Assembly (NCBI RefSeq): GCF_018881925.1
Contig: NZ_JACVPL010000006.1
Coordinates: 1-64,000, forward strand
Direction: 5' to 3'
Origin: Polynucleobacter sp. Latsch14-2
GTDB lineage: Bacteria > Pseudomonadota > Gammaproteobacteria > Burkholderiales > Burkholderiaceae
DNA length: 64,000 bases
Both the position numbers and the translations under genes were made by a program. The notes beneath the pieces are model-generated. The model was not told where the DNA came from, did not search any database, and saw nothing but the letters and a program-made list of their open reading frames with translations. Below, piece by piece: positions 1 through 7,401 of the stretch (its first letter is position 1; each line of letters starts with the position of its first letter).

Positions 1-74
1 GTTTTAAAACCACCCCTACCGGAGAGGTAATGCTCAATGACTACTAGCTTGAACTCTTTGCTGTATTTGGACAT
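1..74 (-). CDS. IS3-family transposase OrfA, N-terminal fragment (continues off window)
   Basis: Reading left from ATG at 74, the 24 visible codons give MSKYSKEFKLVVIEHYLSG followed by RGGFK. This basic start, with a YSKEFKL-type opening, is characteristic of the helix-turn-helix OrfA protein of IS3-group elements, which binds the terminal repeats and is joined to the OrfB catalytic domain by programmed frameshifting (known of the family). The gene is truncated only by the window edge, so whether the element is intact is unknown. Confidence 0.7.
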   Translation of the reverse strand, partial: MSKYSKEFKLVVIEHYLSGRGGFK

Positions 75-102
75 GAGACTGACCCTGTTGAGTTGGATTG
101 GG

Positions 103-127
103 TGTCCAACTTTTGTGGGTCAGTTCA
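103..127 (-). repeat. IS3-family terminal inverted repeat
   Basis: A 25-base segment whose minus strand begins TGAACTGACCCACAAAAG and ends TTGGACA. It matches the usual form of IS3-family ends, with an A-run in the middle and a TTGGAC inner edge. It lies 29 bases upstream of the OrfA start, as expected for the left end. The partner repeat is outside the window. Confidence 0.65.
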
Positions 128-163
128 TATTGGGCCTTTTTTCTTTTTGAGAGTCGAATCGCT

Positions 164-532
164 TTAGTTTTGAGTTGGCGTGGACGTAATCAAATCAGAT
201 CCGTCTGTAGGACTAGCGGTTCTTCCTGAATTCCCGATAGTATTTTTTCTATCAACTCCATTTAAATTACCTACTACCGGCTTATTTAACAACATATTGG
301 CGGAAGGGGGTTTTGTCGAGGATTGGTTAGTGCTAGCCTTGGATGTTGATGCAGCCTTGGTAATACTCTGCTGAATTATCGGCGAAGCGGTTGGAGCCTT
401 GGAAGCTGATGTTGTTACTTTTTTTGTTGTGCTTGCGACTATTGGGGTAGGGATAGCGGTGACTGCAAAACTGCTTGCGGCACAGACGATGAAGCCAAGC
501 GTTAAGGCCAACTTAAATATTAAATATTGCAT
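164..532 (-). CDS. Ser/Thr-rich exported protein of unknown function
   Basis: A 122-residue protein that I do not recognise. Residues 1-23 form a clear signal peptide (hydrophobic core LALTLGFIVCAA, small residues before the cut). The mature part is low complexity: residues 30-80 are mostly Ser, Thr, Ala, Lys and Pro, and the tail has scattered Gly and Asn. No folded domain is evident, so it may be a periplasmic linker or surface-exposed peptide. Its GAGG ribosome site overlaps the stop of the upstream TolC-like gene, 7 bases away, which implies translational coupling. It is the last gene before the IS3 element, so the operon could once have continued. Confidence 0.6.
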   Translation of the reverse strand: MQYLIFKLALTLGFIVCAASSFAVTAIPTPIVASTTKKVTTSASKAPTASPIIQQSITKAASTSKASTNQSSTKPPSANMLLNKPVVGNLNGVDRKNTIGNSGRTASPTDGSDLITSTPTQN

Positions 533-539
533 GAGAACC

Positions 540-1784
540 TCAATTTAGAGAAGGTAAATCAAAATTGCCACTCAGTCTAAACAAGAGTATCAGAGTTTTA
601 GCATGAACGGTACGAGCATCAAATAATTCAACTTCAGCATCATGGAACTTGAGGCTACCATCAATACTCTGGGAGGAATGTGTCTTTGCTTGCTGATATG
701 CTTTATCTGCTGTTGCTAAACGCTCTTTTGCAGATTGGTACTGCAAGTATGTTTGATTAATTTCAACAGCAGCCTTGGTTTTTGTTGCTTGAAGGTTAAT
801 TTCCTGTTGAGCCTGATTACTTGCAGCGCCAACAATATCTGCATCATGAAATAAGTTATTTGCAAGGGGAATAGATACCAAAAAGCTAAAAGACTTTTGC
901 GCACCATAGTTTGTACCGCTGTTGGCATAGGGGGGTGTTTCGGTGTAATACAAGCCAGGGTTGAAGTCGATATTTTTACTGGCCTTTACTACCTCTAAGT
1001 TTGCATTTGCTACCTCAATAGCAGCTTTGGTAGATGCAATATCAACTCTTTTTTCATGGGCACCCTCAATTAATTCGGTAACGTTAAAGTTTCTTGGAGC
1101 TATATTTAGGTTGCCAAGAGGCAAAGGTAAGGTGCCATCTTGCTTTCCTAGATAATTAACCAAGCTATACGAAAAGTACTGCAAGTCATTGGATAATGTT
1201 TTTTGTGACGACCGAAAATCAACCTGGCGCTGCTTAGCAATAGGCTCCTTGAATTTATCTAAAGTCATGATTGCTTGCTGATAAGACTGCCAAAGTAGTT
1301 TCGTCCGAAGAGCGTCTATATAGGTGAAGATCGCTTCGGTTTCTATAGATTTTGTTTCAACCACCATTTCTGCGCTCAAGCGGTTTGCATCAGCTATTGC
1401 TTGGGCCTCTCTGGCGGATCGCTTCCCCCAGCCTTCAATGGTCACCGTAGCACCAAGCGTATTGGAGGATGGATTTGTATACCCAGTGTAAGGGGCCTGC
1501 GTATACATACTACCGCGCGCATAGGTAATTGTTGGGCTTAGATAAGGCATTCCCGCTTGTTGTGCGTATGCTGATGCTGAGCCTAAGCCTAGTTTTCGCA
1601 TTTGTAAAGTACTGTTAGATTCGTTGAGCTCCGAAATGTAGTTGGCTAACTCAATACCCTTATACGCTACCCCTTTAGCTTGAAAAGTCGGGAGCAACTG
1701 TGCGTGAATCTCTGTTGAGCCCATTAAGATGCAAACTGAAAATAACAGAGGAAGAACATGAGCCGCTCTGAAAGTCATGTTCAA
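540..1784 (-). CDS. TolC-family outer membrane efflux-type protein
   Basis: A 414-residue protein with a signal peptide (1-28, ending EIHAQ) followed by the long alternating helical repeats of the outer-membrane efflux protein family. These repeats are rich in Ala, Gln and Asn and include a KAAIEVANANLEVVKASKN stretch and a C-terminal QQAKTHSSQSIDGS segment. TolC-type trimers form an outer-membrane beta-barrel with a periplasmic helical tunnel and normally serve an RND, ABC or MFS pump. No membrane-fusion or inner-membrane partner is nearby. The start overlaps the hydrolase stop (ATGA). The substrate is unknown; it could use a pump encoded elsewhere or beyond the IS element. Confidence 0.75.
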   Translation of the reverse strand: MNMTFRAAHVLPLLFSVCILMGSTEIHAQLLPTFQAKGVAYKGIELANYISELNESNSTLQMRKLGLGSASAYAQQAGMPYLSPTITYARGSMYTQAPYTGYTNPSSNTLGATVTIEGWGKRSAREAQAIADANRLSAEMVVETKSIETEAIFTYIDALRTKLLWQSYQQAIMTLDKFKEPIAKQRQVDFRSSQKTLSNDLQYFSYSLVNYLGKQDGTLPLPLGNLNIAPRNFNVTELIEGAHEKRVDIASTKAAIEVANANLEVVKASKNIDFNPGLYYTETPPYANSGTNYGAQKSFSFLVSIPLANNLFHDADIVGAASNQAQQEINLQATKTKAAVEINQTYLQYQSAKERLATADKAYQQAKTHSSQSIDGSLKFHDAEVELFDARTVHAKTLILLFRLSGNFDLPSLN

Positions 1785-2662
1785 TCTCGGTTCCGATCTT
1801 TGATTACCAAACCAATATTATCGGTATCGTGCACACTTTGGGATTGAACTTTGTCCAAGATCTGATTGATAAAATTATTGGTCTCGTTCACAACAATTTC
1901 TCGTTCGTTATCTACGGTGATAATGTGGTAGCAGTCACTAAGCCAGATGATTCTTTTGGTTTCCGACGAAGCTTGCTGCAGAATCATATCGGGATTTTTA
2001 GGTGATGCAGTTTCATCGTTTATTGAGTGGATGATTAAGAAATCAGATACAACGTCAAATAGATTCCTTTTTGCGGTTGAGACTAGTCGCAGTGATTGGT
2101 AGAGGTGTTTAGCTGGCAGATGCGCTGCACCCAATTCACTGACTTTATTGGCCTTTACAGCATTTTCTATGCGGCGACGTAATTCATGATTTTTTACTCC
2201 ATAAGGAGGTCCCTCCCTGTAAACCCAGTTACGAATGCCAAGTTTGTAGACAATGGAAAGGAGGGGATGGTACCAAGGAATGGCCCAACCATCAAACGCC
2301 AAAACCGGGGACAGAAGCACCAGGCTTTGGATGCTCTGGTTTTGTTGTGCAACAGCAAGGCAAAGGGTAGCCCCCATGCTAAGTCCAACCAATGAAACAC
2401 TTGAATGAGATTTCAGCATGCTTTGGACCAAAACATCAATAGTTTCAATCCATGATGAGTAGCTTGTAATGCCGGTATGTGCCGAATACCCAAGAATACG
2501 CGGAATAATTACACTATGACCTGATTGTTTAATGAGACGAGGAATGGCTCCCAATTCAAGCTCTGAGCCACATAAGCCCGGGAGTAAAATTACAGCATGC
2601 CCAGTATGACCTTGATAGAATGCCTCGAAATGCTCTTGTTGTTCTAAATTTACTGTCATCAT
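1781..2662 (-). CDS. Alpha/beta hydrolase (esterase/carboxylesterase type)
   Basis: A 293-residue serine hydrolase without a signal peptide. The oxyanion-loop segment LLPGLCGSE is at 27-35 and the nucleophile elbow GLSMG puts Ser at 95. Likely acid and base partners are Asp216 (in HSINDETASP) and His246 (in SDCYHII). This arrangement resembles monoacylglycerol-lipase and carboxylesterase proteins of about 250-300 residues (known of the family). It is the first gene of the leftward unit with the TolC-like gene, sharing a 4-base stop/start overlap. The pairing suggests it processes something linked to export or envelope lipids, but no substrate can be assigned. Confidence 0.75.
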   Translation of the reverse strand: MMTVNLEQQEHFEAFYQGHTGHAVILLPGLCGSELELGAIPRLIKQSGHSVIIPRILGYSAHTGITSYSSWIETIDVLVQSMLKSHSSVSLVGLSMGATLCLAVAQQNQSIQSLVLLSPVLAFDGWAIPWYHPLLSIVYKLGIRNWVYREGPPYGVKNHELRRRIENAVKANKVSELGAAHLPAKHLYQSLRLVSTAKRNLFDVVSDFLIIHSINDETASPKNPDMILQQASSETKRIIWLSDCYHIITVDNEREIVVNETNNFINQILDKVQSQSVHDTDNIGLVIKDRNRD

Positions 2663-2718
2663 AGAGCTATAGATTGATTTGCTGTTGAATTAAATTATGA
2701 TTAACTGGATTATTACTG

Positions 2719-3171
2719 ATGCAGACTAAAAATGTGAAATGCTGGGCTCCAATAGGCTATAAAGGCTATTTATACGCTATTTTGGGTGTGTTCTTGGCCT
2801 TCTGTGTTCGTTACAGTATGCATGCATTTCTGCAGGGAAATCTTCCCATGACATTCTTTATCGTTAATACCATCATCATTGCTCTTAAGTTTGGACTTGT
2901 CCCCAGTTTGTTAACTATTACTCTATCTATTCCTCTCTCTTTTTACTTCTTTGTCCCGCCATTCGACTCCTATGATCTGCCAACCCCACAGGATGCGTTT
3001 GTTTTTCTGTCGTATATTTCTATTGCGGTAGTGGCGGTCGGAATTATCGAGTGGCTTCAACGCGAGCGTTACAAGGCAGTTTTGCTAACCAGAGTAAGTG
3101 ATAGTCGGTATCGGTTACTGGCCCAAACCAGCTATAAACTTAAAAAAGCCCAGTCTTCGGCTGAGGTTTAA
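2719..3171 (+). CDS. Orphan DUF4118 (KdpD-like) four-helix membrane protein
   Basis: A 150-residue protein with about four membrane segments (roughly residues 15-32, 42-60, 63-83 and 92-112), a PPFDSYDLPTPQDAFVFL loop before the last segment, and a short cytoplasmic tail with WLQRERYKAVLLTRV. This is the layout of the DUF4118 membrane domain that in KdpD-type sensor kinases precedes the histidine kinase core. Here the protein stops after a short helix, with no kinase, GAF or output domain in any following frame. It could be a stand-alone membrane scaffold or a reduced sensor. It is transcribed divergently from the hydrolase operon. Confidence 0.65.
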   Translation: MQTKNVKCWAPIGYKGYLYAILGVFLAFCVRYSMHAFLQGNLPMTFFIVNTIIIALKFGLVPSLLTITLSIPLSFYFFVPPFDSYDLPTPQDAFVFLSYISIAVVAVGIIEWLQRERYKAVLLTRVSDSRYRLLAQTSYKLKKAQSSAEV

Positions 3172-3192
3172 GGTCATAATGCGCTAAAATTA

Positions 3193-3220
3193 TAATTTAT
3201 TGATAAATATCAATAAATTA
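3193..3220. promoter_or_regulatory. Perfect 28-base palindrome containing an FNR/Anr-type site
   Basis: Thirteen-base perfect arms (TAATTTATTGATA and its complement) are separated by two A residues. The centre, 3200-3213, reads TTGATAAATATCAA, an exact match to the TTGAT-N4-ATCAA consensus of FNR/Anr/FixK-type oxygen-responsive regulators (known). It lies about 40 bases before the start codon of the next gene and after the stop of the DUF4118 gene. No T-run follows, so it is a poor terminator candidate. Oxygen control of the small exported protein downstream is inferred. Confidence 0.6.
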
Positions 3221-3259
3221 GATGCACAAAGCACTTAGGTTTTGTGTCAAAATACCTCA

Positions 3260-3490
3260 ATGATTTTATTATTTGGACTCATAGCTTGTGTCTTGCCTTA
3301 CTCTGTTTTTGGAGCAGGCTTTGGCACCGACCTTTTTCCCAAGACACCAGTAGGGTCAGCTGCCTCACCTACCTCTGCAGCTGCAACTCCTGCAAAACCT
3401 ATGCCGCCAAGTGCAAACCCTGCGTCCCCGCCAAAACCTACAAGTAACCCAACCCAAGTAGCACCCATGCCAGCGAAACAAAAGAAGTGA
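3260..3490 (+). CDS. Small exported Pro/Ala-rich protein, unknown function
   Basis: A 76-residue protein from ATG 3260. An upstream in-frame TTG at 3242 would add six residues but would spoil the signal peptide. Residues 1-19 form a signal sequence (MILLFGLIACVLPYSVFG) and the rest is low complexity: TDLFPKTPVG, then repeated Pro/Ala/Ser/Lys ending in KQKK. I do not recognise a family. No strong Shine-Dalgarno is visible before the start. Its distinguishing feature is the perfect FNR-type palindrome just upstream. Expression should be confirmed, since the evidence that it is a real gene is the signal peptide plus the promoter site. Confidence 0.5.
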   Translation: MILLFGLIACVLPYSVFGAGFGTDLFPKTPVGSAASPTSAAATPAKPMPPSANPASPPKPTSNPTQVAPMPAKQKK

Positions 3491-3551
3491 TGTTGCCTTC
3501 AGCAATAAACGCAATCCCTCATTAAGAGTTCATCTAGGCATTTTTAGACAA

Positions 3552-4142
3552 TCACTTCTTTGGCGTAGTAATCGATGCAGCCATTGCATCAGAGTAGACA
3601 ACCTTTACCTGCTCACCAACGGCAACATCGTTTAACAGATTGGCGTTTTTAACCAATACGGTTGTTACCTTACCGCTTGGCCCTTTGACGGAGACTAATT
3701 TTTTATCGCGGTCTACTCCAACAATGTCTGCAATGATAGTTGTTGTATTGGAAATTTTTTCAGATGGTATGTCGCCTGACTTTGATTTTGTAACAGACTC
3801 AGTCTCAACCTTGCTGCGAATGCCGGTGCTTTTTGTTTTGATTAGCTCGATAGCAACCGCCAGCTCATAACTCACACTCAAATGATCCCCTTTTTTAATC
3901 TGGGAAAAATTAGTTATATCAGGGCCAGCAACAAACTTGGTTTCACCTTCTTTATTTTTAAAGATAATGGTGCGCGTTTTTTTATCGACGTTGATTACAT
4001 CACCTTCGTATAGCTGGTAATTATTGCGAGTCACTGCGGCGTCGATGACCATAGGCTTTTCAGTCGGTTTAGTTTGAGCTAAAGGCATTACCGAGTTCGA
4101 TGCTAGAACCGCGGCGAGAAGGGCGATTTGCGTATATTTCAT
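3552..4142 (-). CDS. Exported protein with two tandem beta-domain repeats, unknown function
   Basis: A 196-residue protein from ATG 4142. An ATG 15 bases upstream is possible, but GGAA lies 9 bases before 4142. After a signal peptide (MKYTQIALLAAVLASNSVMP) there are two similar units of about 55 residues. Unit one has GDVINVDKKTRTIIFKN ending KKGDHLSVSYELAVAIEL; unit two has ADIVGVDRDKKLVSVKG ending AVGEQVKVVYSDAMAASI. A Lys/Ser/Thr-rich linker joins them. The pattern looks like a duplicated small beta-barrel fold in the periplasm. No catalytic motif is seen and no name can be given. Confidence 0.6.
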   Translation of the reverse strand: MKYTQIALLAAVLASNSVMPLAQTKPTEKPMVIDAAVTRNNYQLYEGDVINVDKKTRTIIFKNKEGETKFVAGPDITNFSQIKKGDHLSVSYELAVAIELIKTKSTGIRSKVETESVTKSKSGDIPSEKISNTTTIIADIVGVDRDKKLVSVKGPSGKVTTVLVKNANLLNDVAVGEQVKVVYSDAMAASITTPKK

Positions 4143-4290
4143 GAGCTTGTTTTCCATAAAAAAGAGGACATAACCATATTAGCGTAATTTTGCCGGCTAT
4201 AAGTGCTTAGTTTCAATCTTAGCCTCGGGTGCCAAAGCGGCTTATTTTGTTAACATGAGCGCTTATTATTTAAAAAAACTGAGGCAAAAA

Positions 4291-5190
4291 ATGACTTCTA
4301 AATTAAAACTTGGATTTGTTGGACTTGGAATCATGGGTGCACCGATGGCGAGCCAATTAATTAAGGCAGGCTTCGAGGTTTTTGTGTACACCCGAAGCAA
4401 AGTTGCCCCAGAAATAGCGCAATCTACCGCAATTCAATGTGCTAACGCTGCCGAGGTCGCAAATAAGGCCGATGTTGTCATTATCATGGTACCCGACACC
4501 CCTGATGTTGAGCGGGTTCTCTTTGGTGAGAATGGCATAGAATCAGGCTTATCCAAGGGCAAAGTCGTTGTCGATATGAGCTCGATTTCTCCCATTGCCA
4601 CTAAAGATTTCGCTAAGAAAATCAATGCACTTGGTTGCGACTACCTTGACGCACCAGTTTCGGGTGGTGAAGTCGGCGCTAAAAATGCTACCCTCTCCAT
4701 TATGGTGGGCGGTGATGAAAAAATCTTTGAAAAGATTAAACCCATTTTTGAGTTGATGGGGAAGAATATTAATTTGGTTGGCGGCAATGGCGATGGCCAA
4801 ACTGCAAAGGTGGCTAATCAAATTATCGTCGCCTTAAACATCGAGGCTGTTGCCGAGGCACTGTTGTTTGCATCTAAAGCTGGCGCTGATCCTGCAAAAG
4901 TTCGTCAGGCGCTAATGGGGGGCTTTGCTGGCTCTAAAATTTTGGAAGTTCACGGTGATCGCATGGTCAAGCGTACGTTTGACCCAGGCTTTAGAATTGA
5001 GTTACATCAAAAAGACTTAAATCTTGCACTTAATAGCGCACGGGCGTTGGGAGTCTCGCTACCAAATACCGCCACCGCTCAAGAGTTATTTAATTCTTGT
5101 GTAGCCCACGGCGGTAGGGCGTGGGATCATTCCGCAATGGCTAAGGCCCTTGAGATGATGGCAAATTATGAAATTGGTCAAAAGGCTTAA
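4291..5190 (+). CDS. garR: NAD(P)-dependent beta-hydroxyacid dehydrogenase (GarR/GlxR-like)
   Basis: A 299-residue enzyme of the 3-hydroxyisobutyrate dehydrogenase / tartronate semialdehyde reductase family. It has the Rossmann motif GLGIMG (11-16), the substrate-binding signature LDAPVSGGEVGA (119-130) and the catalytic Lys173 in GDGQTAKVANQ. ATG 4291 is preferred over an ATG at 4255: a GAGG site sits just before it, and the 299 residues fit the family (about 290-300). Tartronate semialdehyde reduction in glyoxylate metabolism is the closest match, but the family is hard to split by sequence. The next gene starts four bases after the stop. Confidence 0.75.
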   Translation: MTSKLKLGFVGLGIMGAPMASQLIKAGFEVFVYTRSKVAPEIAQSTAIQCANAAEVANKADVVIIMVPDTPDVERVLFGENGIESGLSKGKVVVDMSSISPIATKDFAKKINALGCDYLDAPVSGGEVGAKNATLSIMVGGDEKIFEKIKPIFELMGKNINLVGGNGDGQTAKVANQIIVALNIEAVAEALLFASKAGADPAKVRQALMGGFAGSKILEVHGDRMVKRTFDPGFRIELHQKDLNLALNSARALGVSLPNTATAQELFNSCVAHGGRAWDHSAMAKALEMMANYEIGQKA

Positions 5191-5193
5191 AAC

Positions 5194-5805
5194 ATGACAT
5201 CCTTGCTGGTTGTGTATCTACATGGATTTCGATCATCGCCGCAGTCAAGCAAGGCTGTTATGACTGGAGAGGCCCTCAAAAAACTTTCAAGCCTAAAACA
5301 TCCTATTGAATGGTATTGCCCACAATTACTGGCGTCACCAAAAGCCAGTATGGAAATGGTTATGAAACATATTGACCAATCAACAGCAGATGAAATGGTT
5401 GTTGTTGGTTCATCACTTGGCGGATTCTATGCAAACTTTCTGGCGGAAAAATACGGGTGCAAAGCGGTTACTTTAAATCCTGCAGTAAGGGCTCCAAAAG
5501 AGCTGGCGCCGCATGTTGGCATGATGACTGCCTACGACAGTGAAGAGCCTTTTGATTTTCGACCTGAATACATTGACGAATTGAGCGCGCTCCAGATTGA
5601 AGCGGTTACACAACCTTCGAGATATTTTTTAATGGCCGCCAAAGGCGATGAATTACTTAGCTGGAAAGAGATGGTTAATTTTTATCCAGGCGCTCACCAC
5701 CTCGTATTGGATGGTGGTGACCATGGAATTTCTGACTATGCAAAATACCTGCCTGAAGTTCTAAAATTTATTCGGCCTAGCGCTTCAACGCAAGAAAAGT
5801 CTTAA
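5194..5805 (+). CDS. YqiA/YcfP-family alpha/beta-fold esterase
   Basis: A 203-residue small hydrolase of the YqiA group (UPF0227). The N-terminus LLVVYLHGFRSSPQS carries the oxyanion region, GSSLGG at 72-77 gives nucleophile Ser74, and LDGGDHGISDY near the C-terminus gives the catalytic His. YqiA proteins are 190-200 residues long and hydrolyse short acyl esters; the physiological substrate is not settled (known). The start is three bases after the upstream dehydrogenase stop, so the two are probably co-transcribed. No signal peptide, so the protein is cytoplasmic. Confidence 0.8.
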   Translation: MTSLLVVYLHGFRSSPQSSKAVMTGEALKKLSSLKHPIEWYCPQLLASPKASMEMVMKHIDQSTADEMVVVGSSLGGFYANFLAEKYGCKAVTLNPAVRAPKELAPHVGMMTAYDSEEPFDFRPEYIDELSALQIEAVTQPSRYFLMAAKGDELLSWKEMVNFYPGAHHLVLDGGDHGISDYAKYLPEVLKFIRPSASTQEKS

Positions 5806-5812
5806 AGCTTTT

Positions 5813-6796
5813 TTGCTACTGGGTTTAGAGGTGAATAAAAAATCCCCCAGCAATCAGTCTCTGCATATTATTTTTGCGGCTTTAATTATTTCTATCATTG
5901 GGCATTTTGTCCTGTTCTTTGGAGTGCCTTTATTCGCCCCTTCTTTACCTATTGCTAGCTCTGATGATTTCATCATCAAAACAGATTTAGTGCCAGAGCC
6001 GTTACGGAAAATTACAATGGCTAAAACATTTAAAAGGAAAGCCTCTATATCCAATGTGGCTGGCATTGAAAATACGAGTACATCAAGCGCAGAGCAGGGC
6101 GGTAGTATTGATCAGCAAGGTCAAGCTTTTCGATTGCCTGAGTCCGGAACTCTCTACTACGACGCCTATGTAGATGGGCAGAAATACCAAACCGGCGAAT
6201 TGAGTTGGGTTACTGAAGGCAATCAATATCGCCTCTACGTCAACATACCGTATGCCTTTATTGGGCCATTCGTATTTGAATCCAGCGGCAGCGTAGATTC
6301 TTACGGTTTAGCACCCACAATCTACTGGACGCAACGGGGTACAAACGCACCTCGCTATTCTCGGTTTGACAGGGATGAAAAAGGGGGAGGGAAAATGTTC
6401 TTCTCTGAAAAGCCTGACTTCACGCCAGACCTTTTGCCGGGTACGCAGGATCGCTTTAGCTTAATGTTTCAATTCGCCTCGCTATTAAATGGCGACGGGA
6501 GCATTGATGAGGCCGGTAGCATTCGCGCCCTTCCAGTTGTGGATTACAACACCCTAGATATGTGGCAATTTAAAAGCTTTGGTGAGACCGTTTCTGATGA
6601 TGTGCCCAGCCTTGGAAAGGCAACATTGCGGCGCTACACCTTGATTCAGCGTGAAAGTGACCCCTATAAACGCCAGGTTGATATTTGGCTTGCAAAAGAC
6701 CTAGAGTGGCTTCCCGGCAGAATTCGATCTCAAGAGGCCAGCGGTAGGGTCCTTGAGCTTGTCTTTAAGCAAAAGAACCCCATAAAACCCAGTTAA
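5813..6796 (+). CDS. DUF3108-containing membrane-anchored periplasmic protein
   Basis: A protein of up to 327 residues. One N-terminal membrane segment (about residues 18-44) is followed by a Ser/Thr-rich linker and a beta-rich domain from about residue 105 (GTLYYDAYVDGQKYQTGELSW) to the end, as in DUF3108 proteins. The family is widespread in Burkholderiales and its function is unknown; part of it resembles lipoprotein-binding beta sheets (known, weak). The start codon is uncertain: TTG 5813 and GTG 5831 are both possible and neither has a good ribosome site. It lies seven bases after the YqiA-like gene and ends facing a convergent channel gene. Confidence 0.65.
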   Translation: MLLGLEVNKKSPSNQSLHIIFAALIISIIGHFVLFFGVPLFAPSLPIASSDDFIIKTDLVPEPLRKITMAKTFKRKASISNVAGIENTSTSSAEQGGSIDQQGQAFRLPESGTLYYDAYVDGQKYQTGELSWVTEGNQYRLYVNIPYAFIGPFVFESSGSVDSYGLAPTIYWTQRGTNAPRYSRFDRDEKGGGKMFFSEKPDFTPDLLPGTQDRFSLMFQFASLLNGDGSIDEAGSIRALPVVDYNTLDMWQFKSFGETVSDDVPSLGKATLRRYTLIQRESDPYKRQVDIWLAKDLEWLPGRIRSQEASGRVLELVFKQKNPIKPS

Positions 6797-6797
6797 C

Positions 6798-7325
6798 TTA
6801 GTCTGTTACAACATCTGTTTCGATCTGTCTCTTCGGGTTTGGGCGACTCAGCAGGGTTCCCATCATCGAATACATTGCCGCTCCTGACATGGACACTGCA
6901 AAGATGCCTGAAAATGAAATAATAATTGGCAGTATCCGCCAATGCTCAGACAGGCTGTAATTACCATAGCCAACGGTTGTATACATCTCTCCTGCAAAAT
7001 AGAAGGTTTGTGGATTGGTTGGAAATACCTTTAATGCCACACATAGATATGCCCAGGCTACGATTTCACCCAAATGACTTGCCACAATCAATAAAATTGC
7101 AATGAAATAGGACAGAAAGTTAGCCCCGTAAATCCTGCTGTTTTGCATGTGCCAATCCAGTGTGTGGAACGCTCCCGCAATACCCAGTACAGCCACACCA
7201 TGAATCGTTAGCATGAGGCAAGCCATTACGATAATGAGCCAAATCTGGCTATTACCCATATCTGCATTAATTTCTGAAAACAGCGTACTAATAGTGGGTA
7301 GGTTAGAGAAAATACTGAAGTCCAT
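6798..7325 (-). CDS. Small K+-channel-like (two-pore-helix) membrane protein
   Basis: A 175-residue membrane protein with hydrophobic segments at about 28-50, 70-95 and 137-160. The pore signature TTVGYGN sits at 116-122, the K+ selectivity filter sequence. The layout fits the Ion_trans_2 family of simple potassium channels. There is no RCK, cyclic-nucleotide-binding or voltage-sensor domain; the tail after the last helix is only about 15 residues (RPNPKRQIETDVVTD). Gating is therefore unclear. The gene is monocistronic, with 76 bases to the next upstream gene, and ends one base from the convergent DUF3108 stop. Confidence 0.75.
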   Translation of the reverse strand: MDFSIFSNLPTISTLFSEINADMGNSQIWLIIVMACLMLTIHGVAVLGIAGAFHTLDWHMQNSRIYGANFLSYFIAILLIVASHLGEIVAWAYLCVALKVFPTNPQTFYFAGEMYTTVGYGNYSLSEHWRILPIIISFSGIFAVSMSGAAMYSMMGTLLSRPNPKRQIETDVVTD

Positions 7326-7401
7326 AGTTCTTTTGGTTTGGATTGATTGAGCTAATTTGTTGTTTTACATAATAATGATTATGCGCATTTAGTATATGAG
7401 G

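Larger units (their letters stand above)
1..127 (-). mobile_element. End of an IS3-family insertion sequence, cut by window edge
   Basis: The minus strand reads inward from a terminal repeat beginning TGAACTGACCCACAAAAG at 127, followed about 30 bases later by the first codons of an OrfA-type transposase. Ends beginning TGAACTG and an OrfA N-terminus of this kind are typical of the IS3 family (known of the family). Only the transposase-proximal end is visible; the rest lies left of the window, so target duplication and completeness cannot be judged. It sits just downstream of a leftward operon and may have separated it from further genes. Confidence 0.75.

Noticed and set aside
3244-3447. Alternative frame overlapping the small exported protein
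   Set aside because: It has no signal peptide or domain, and the other frame has a coherent signal sequence and Pro/Ala tail.
7372-7382. ATAATGATTAT, similar to part of a Fur box
   Set aside because: Only an 11-base near-palindrome in an A/T-rich leader of the channel gene; too short to claim.
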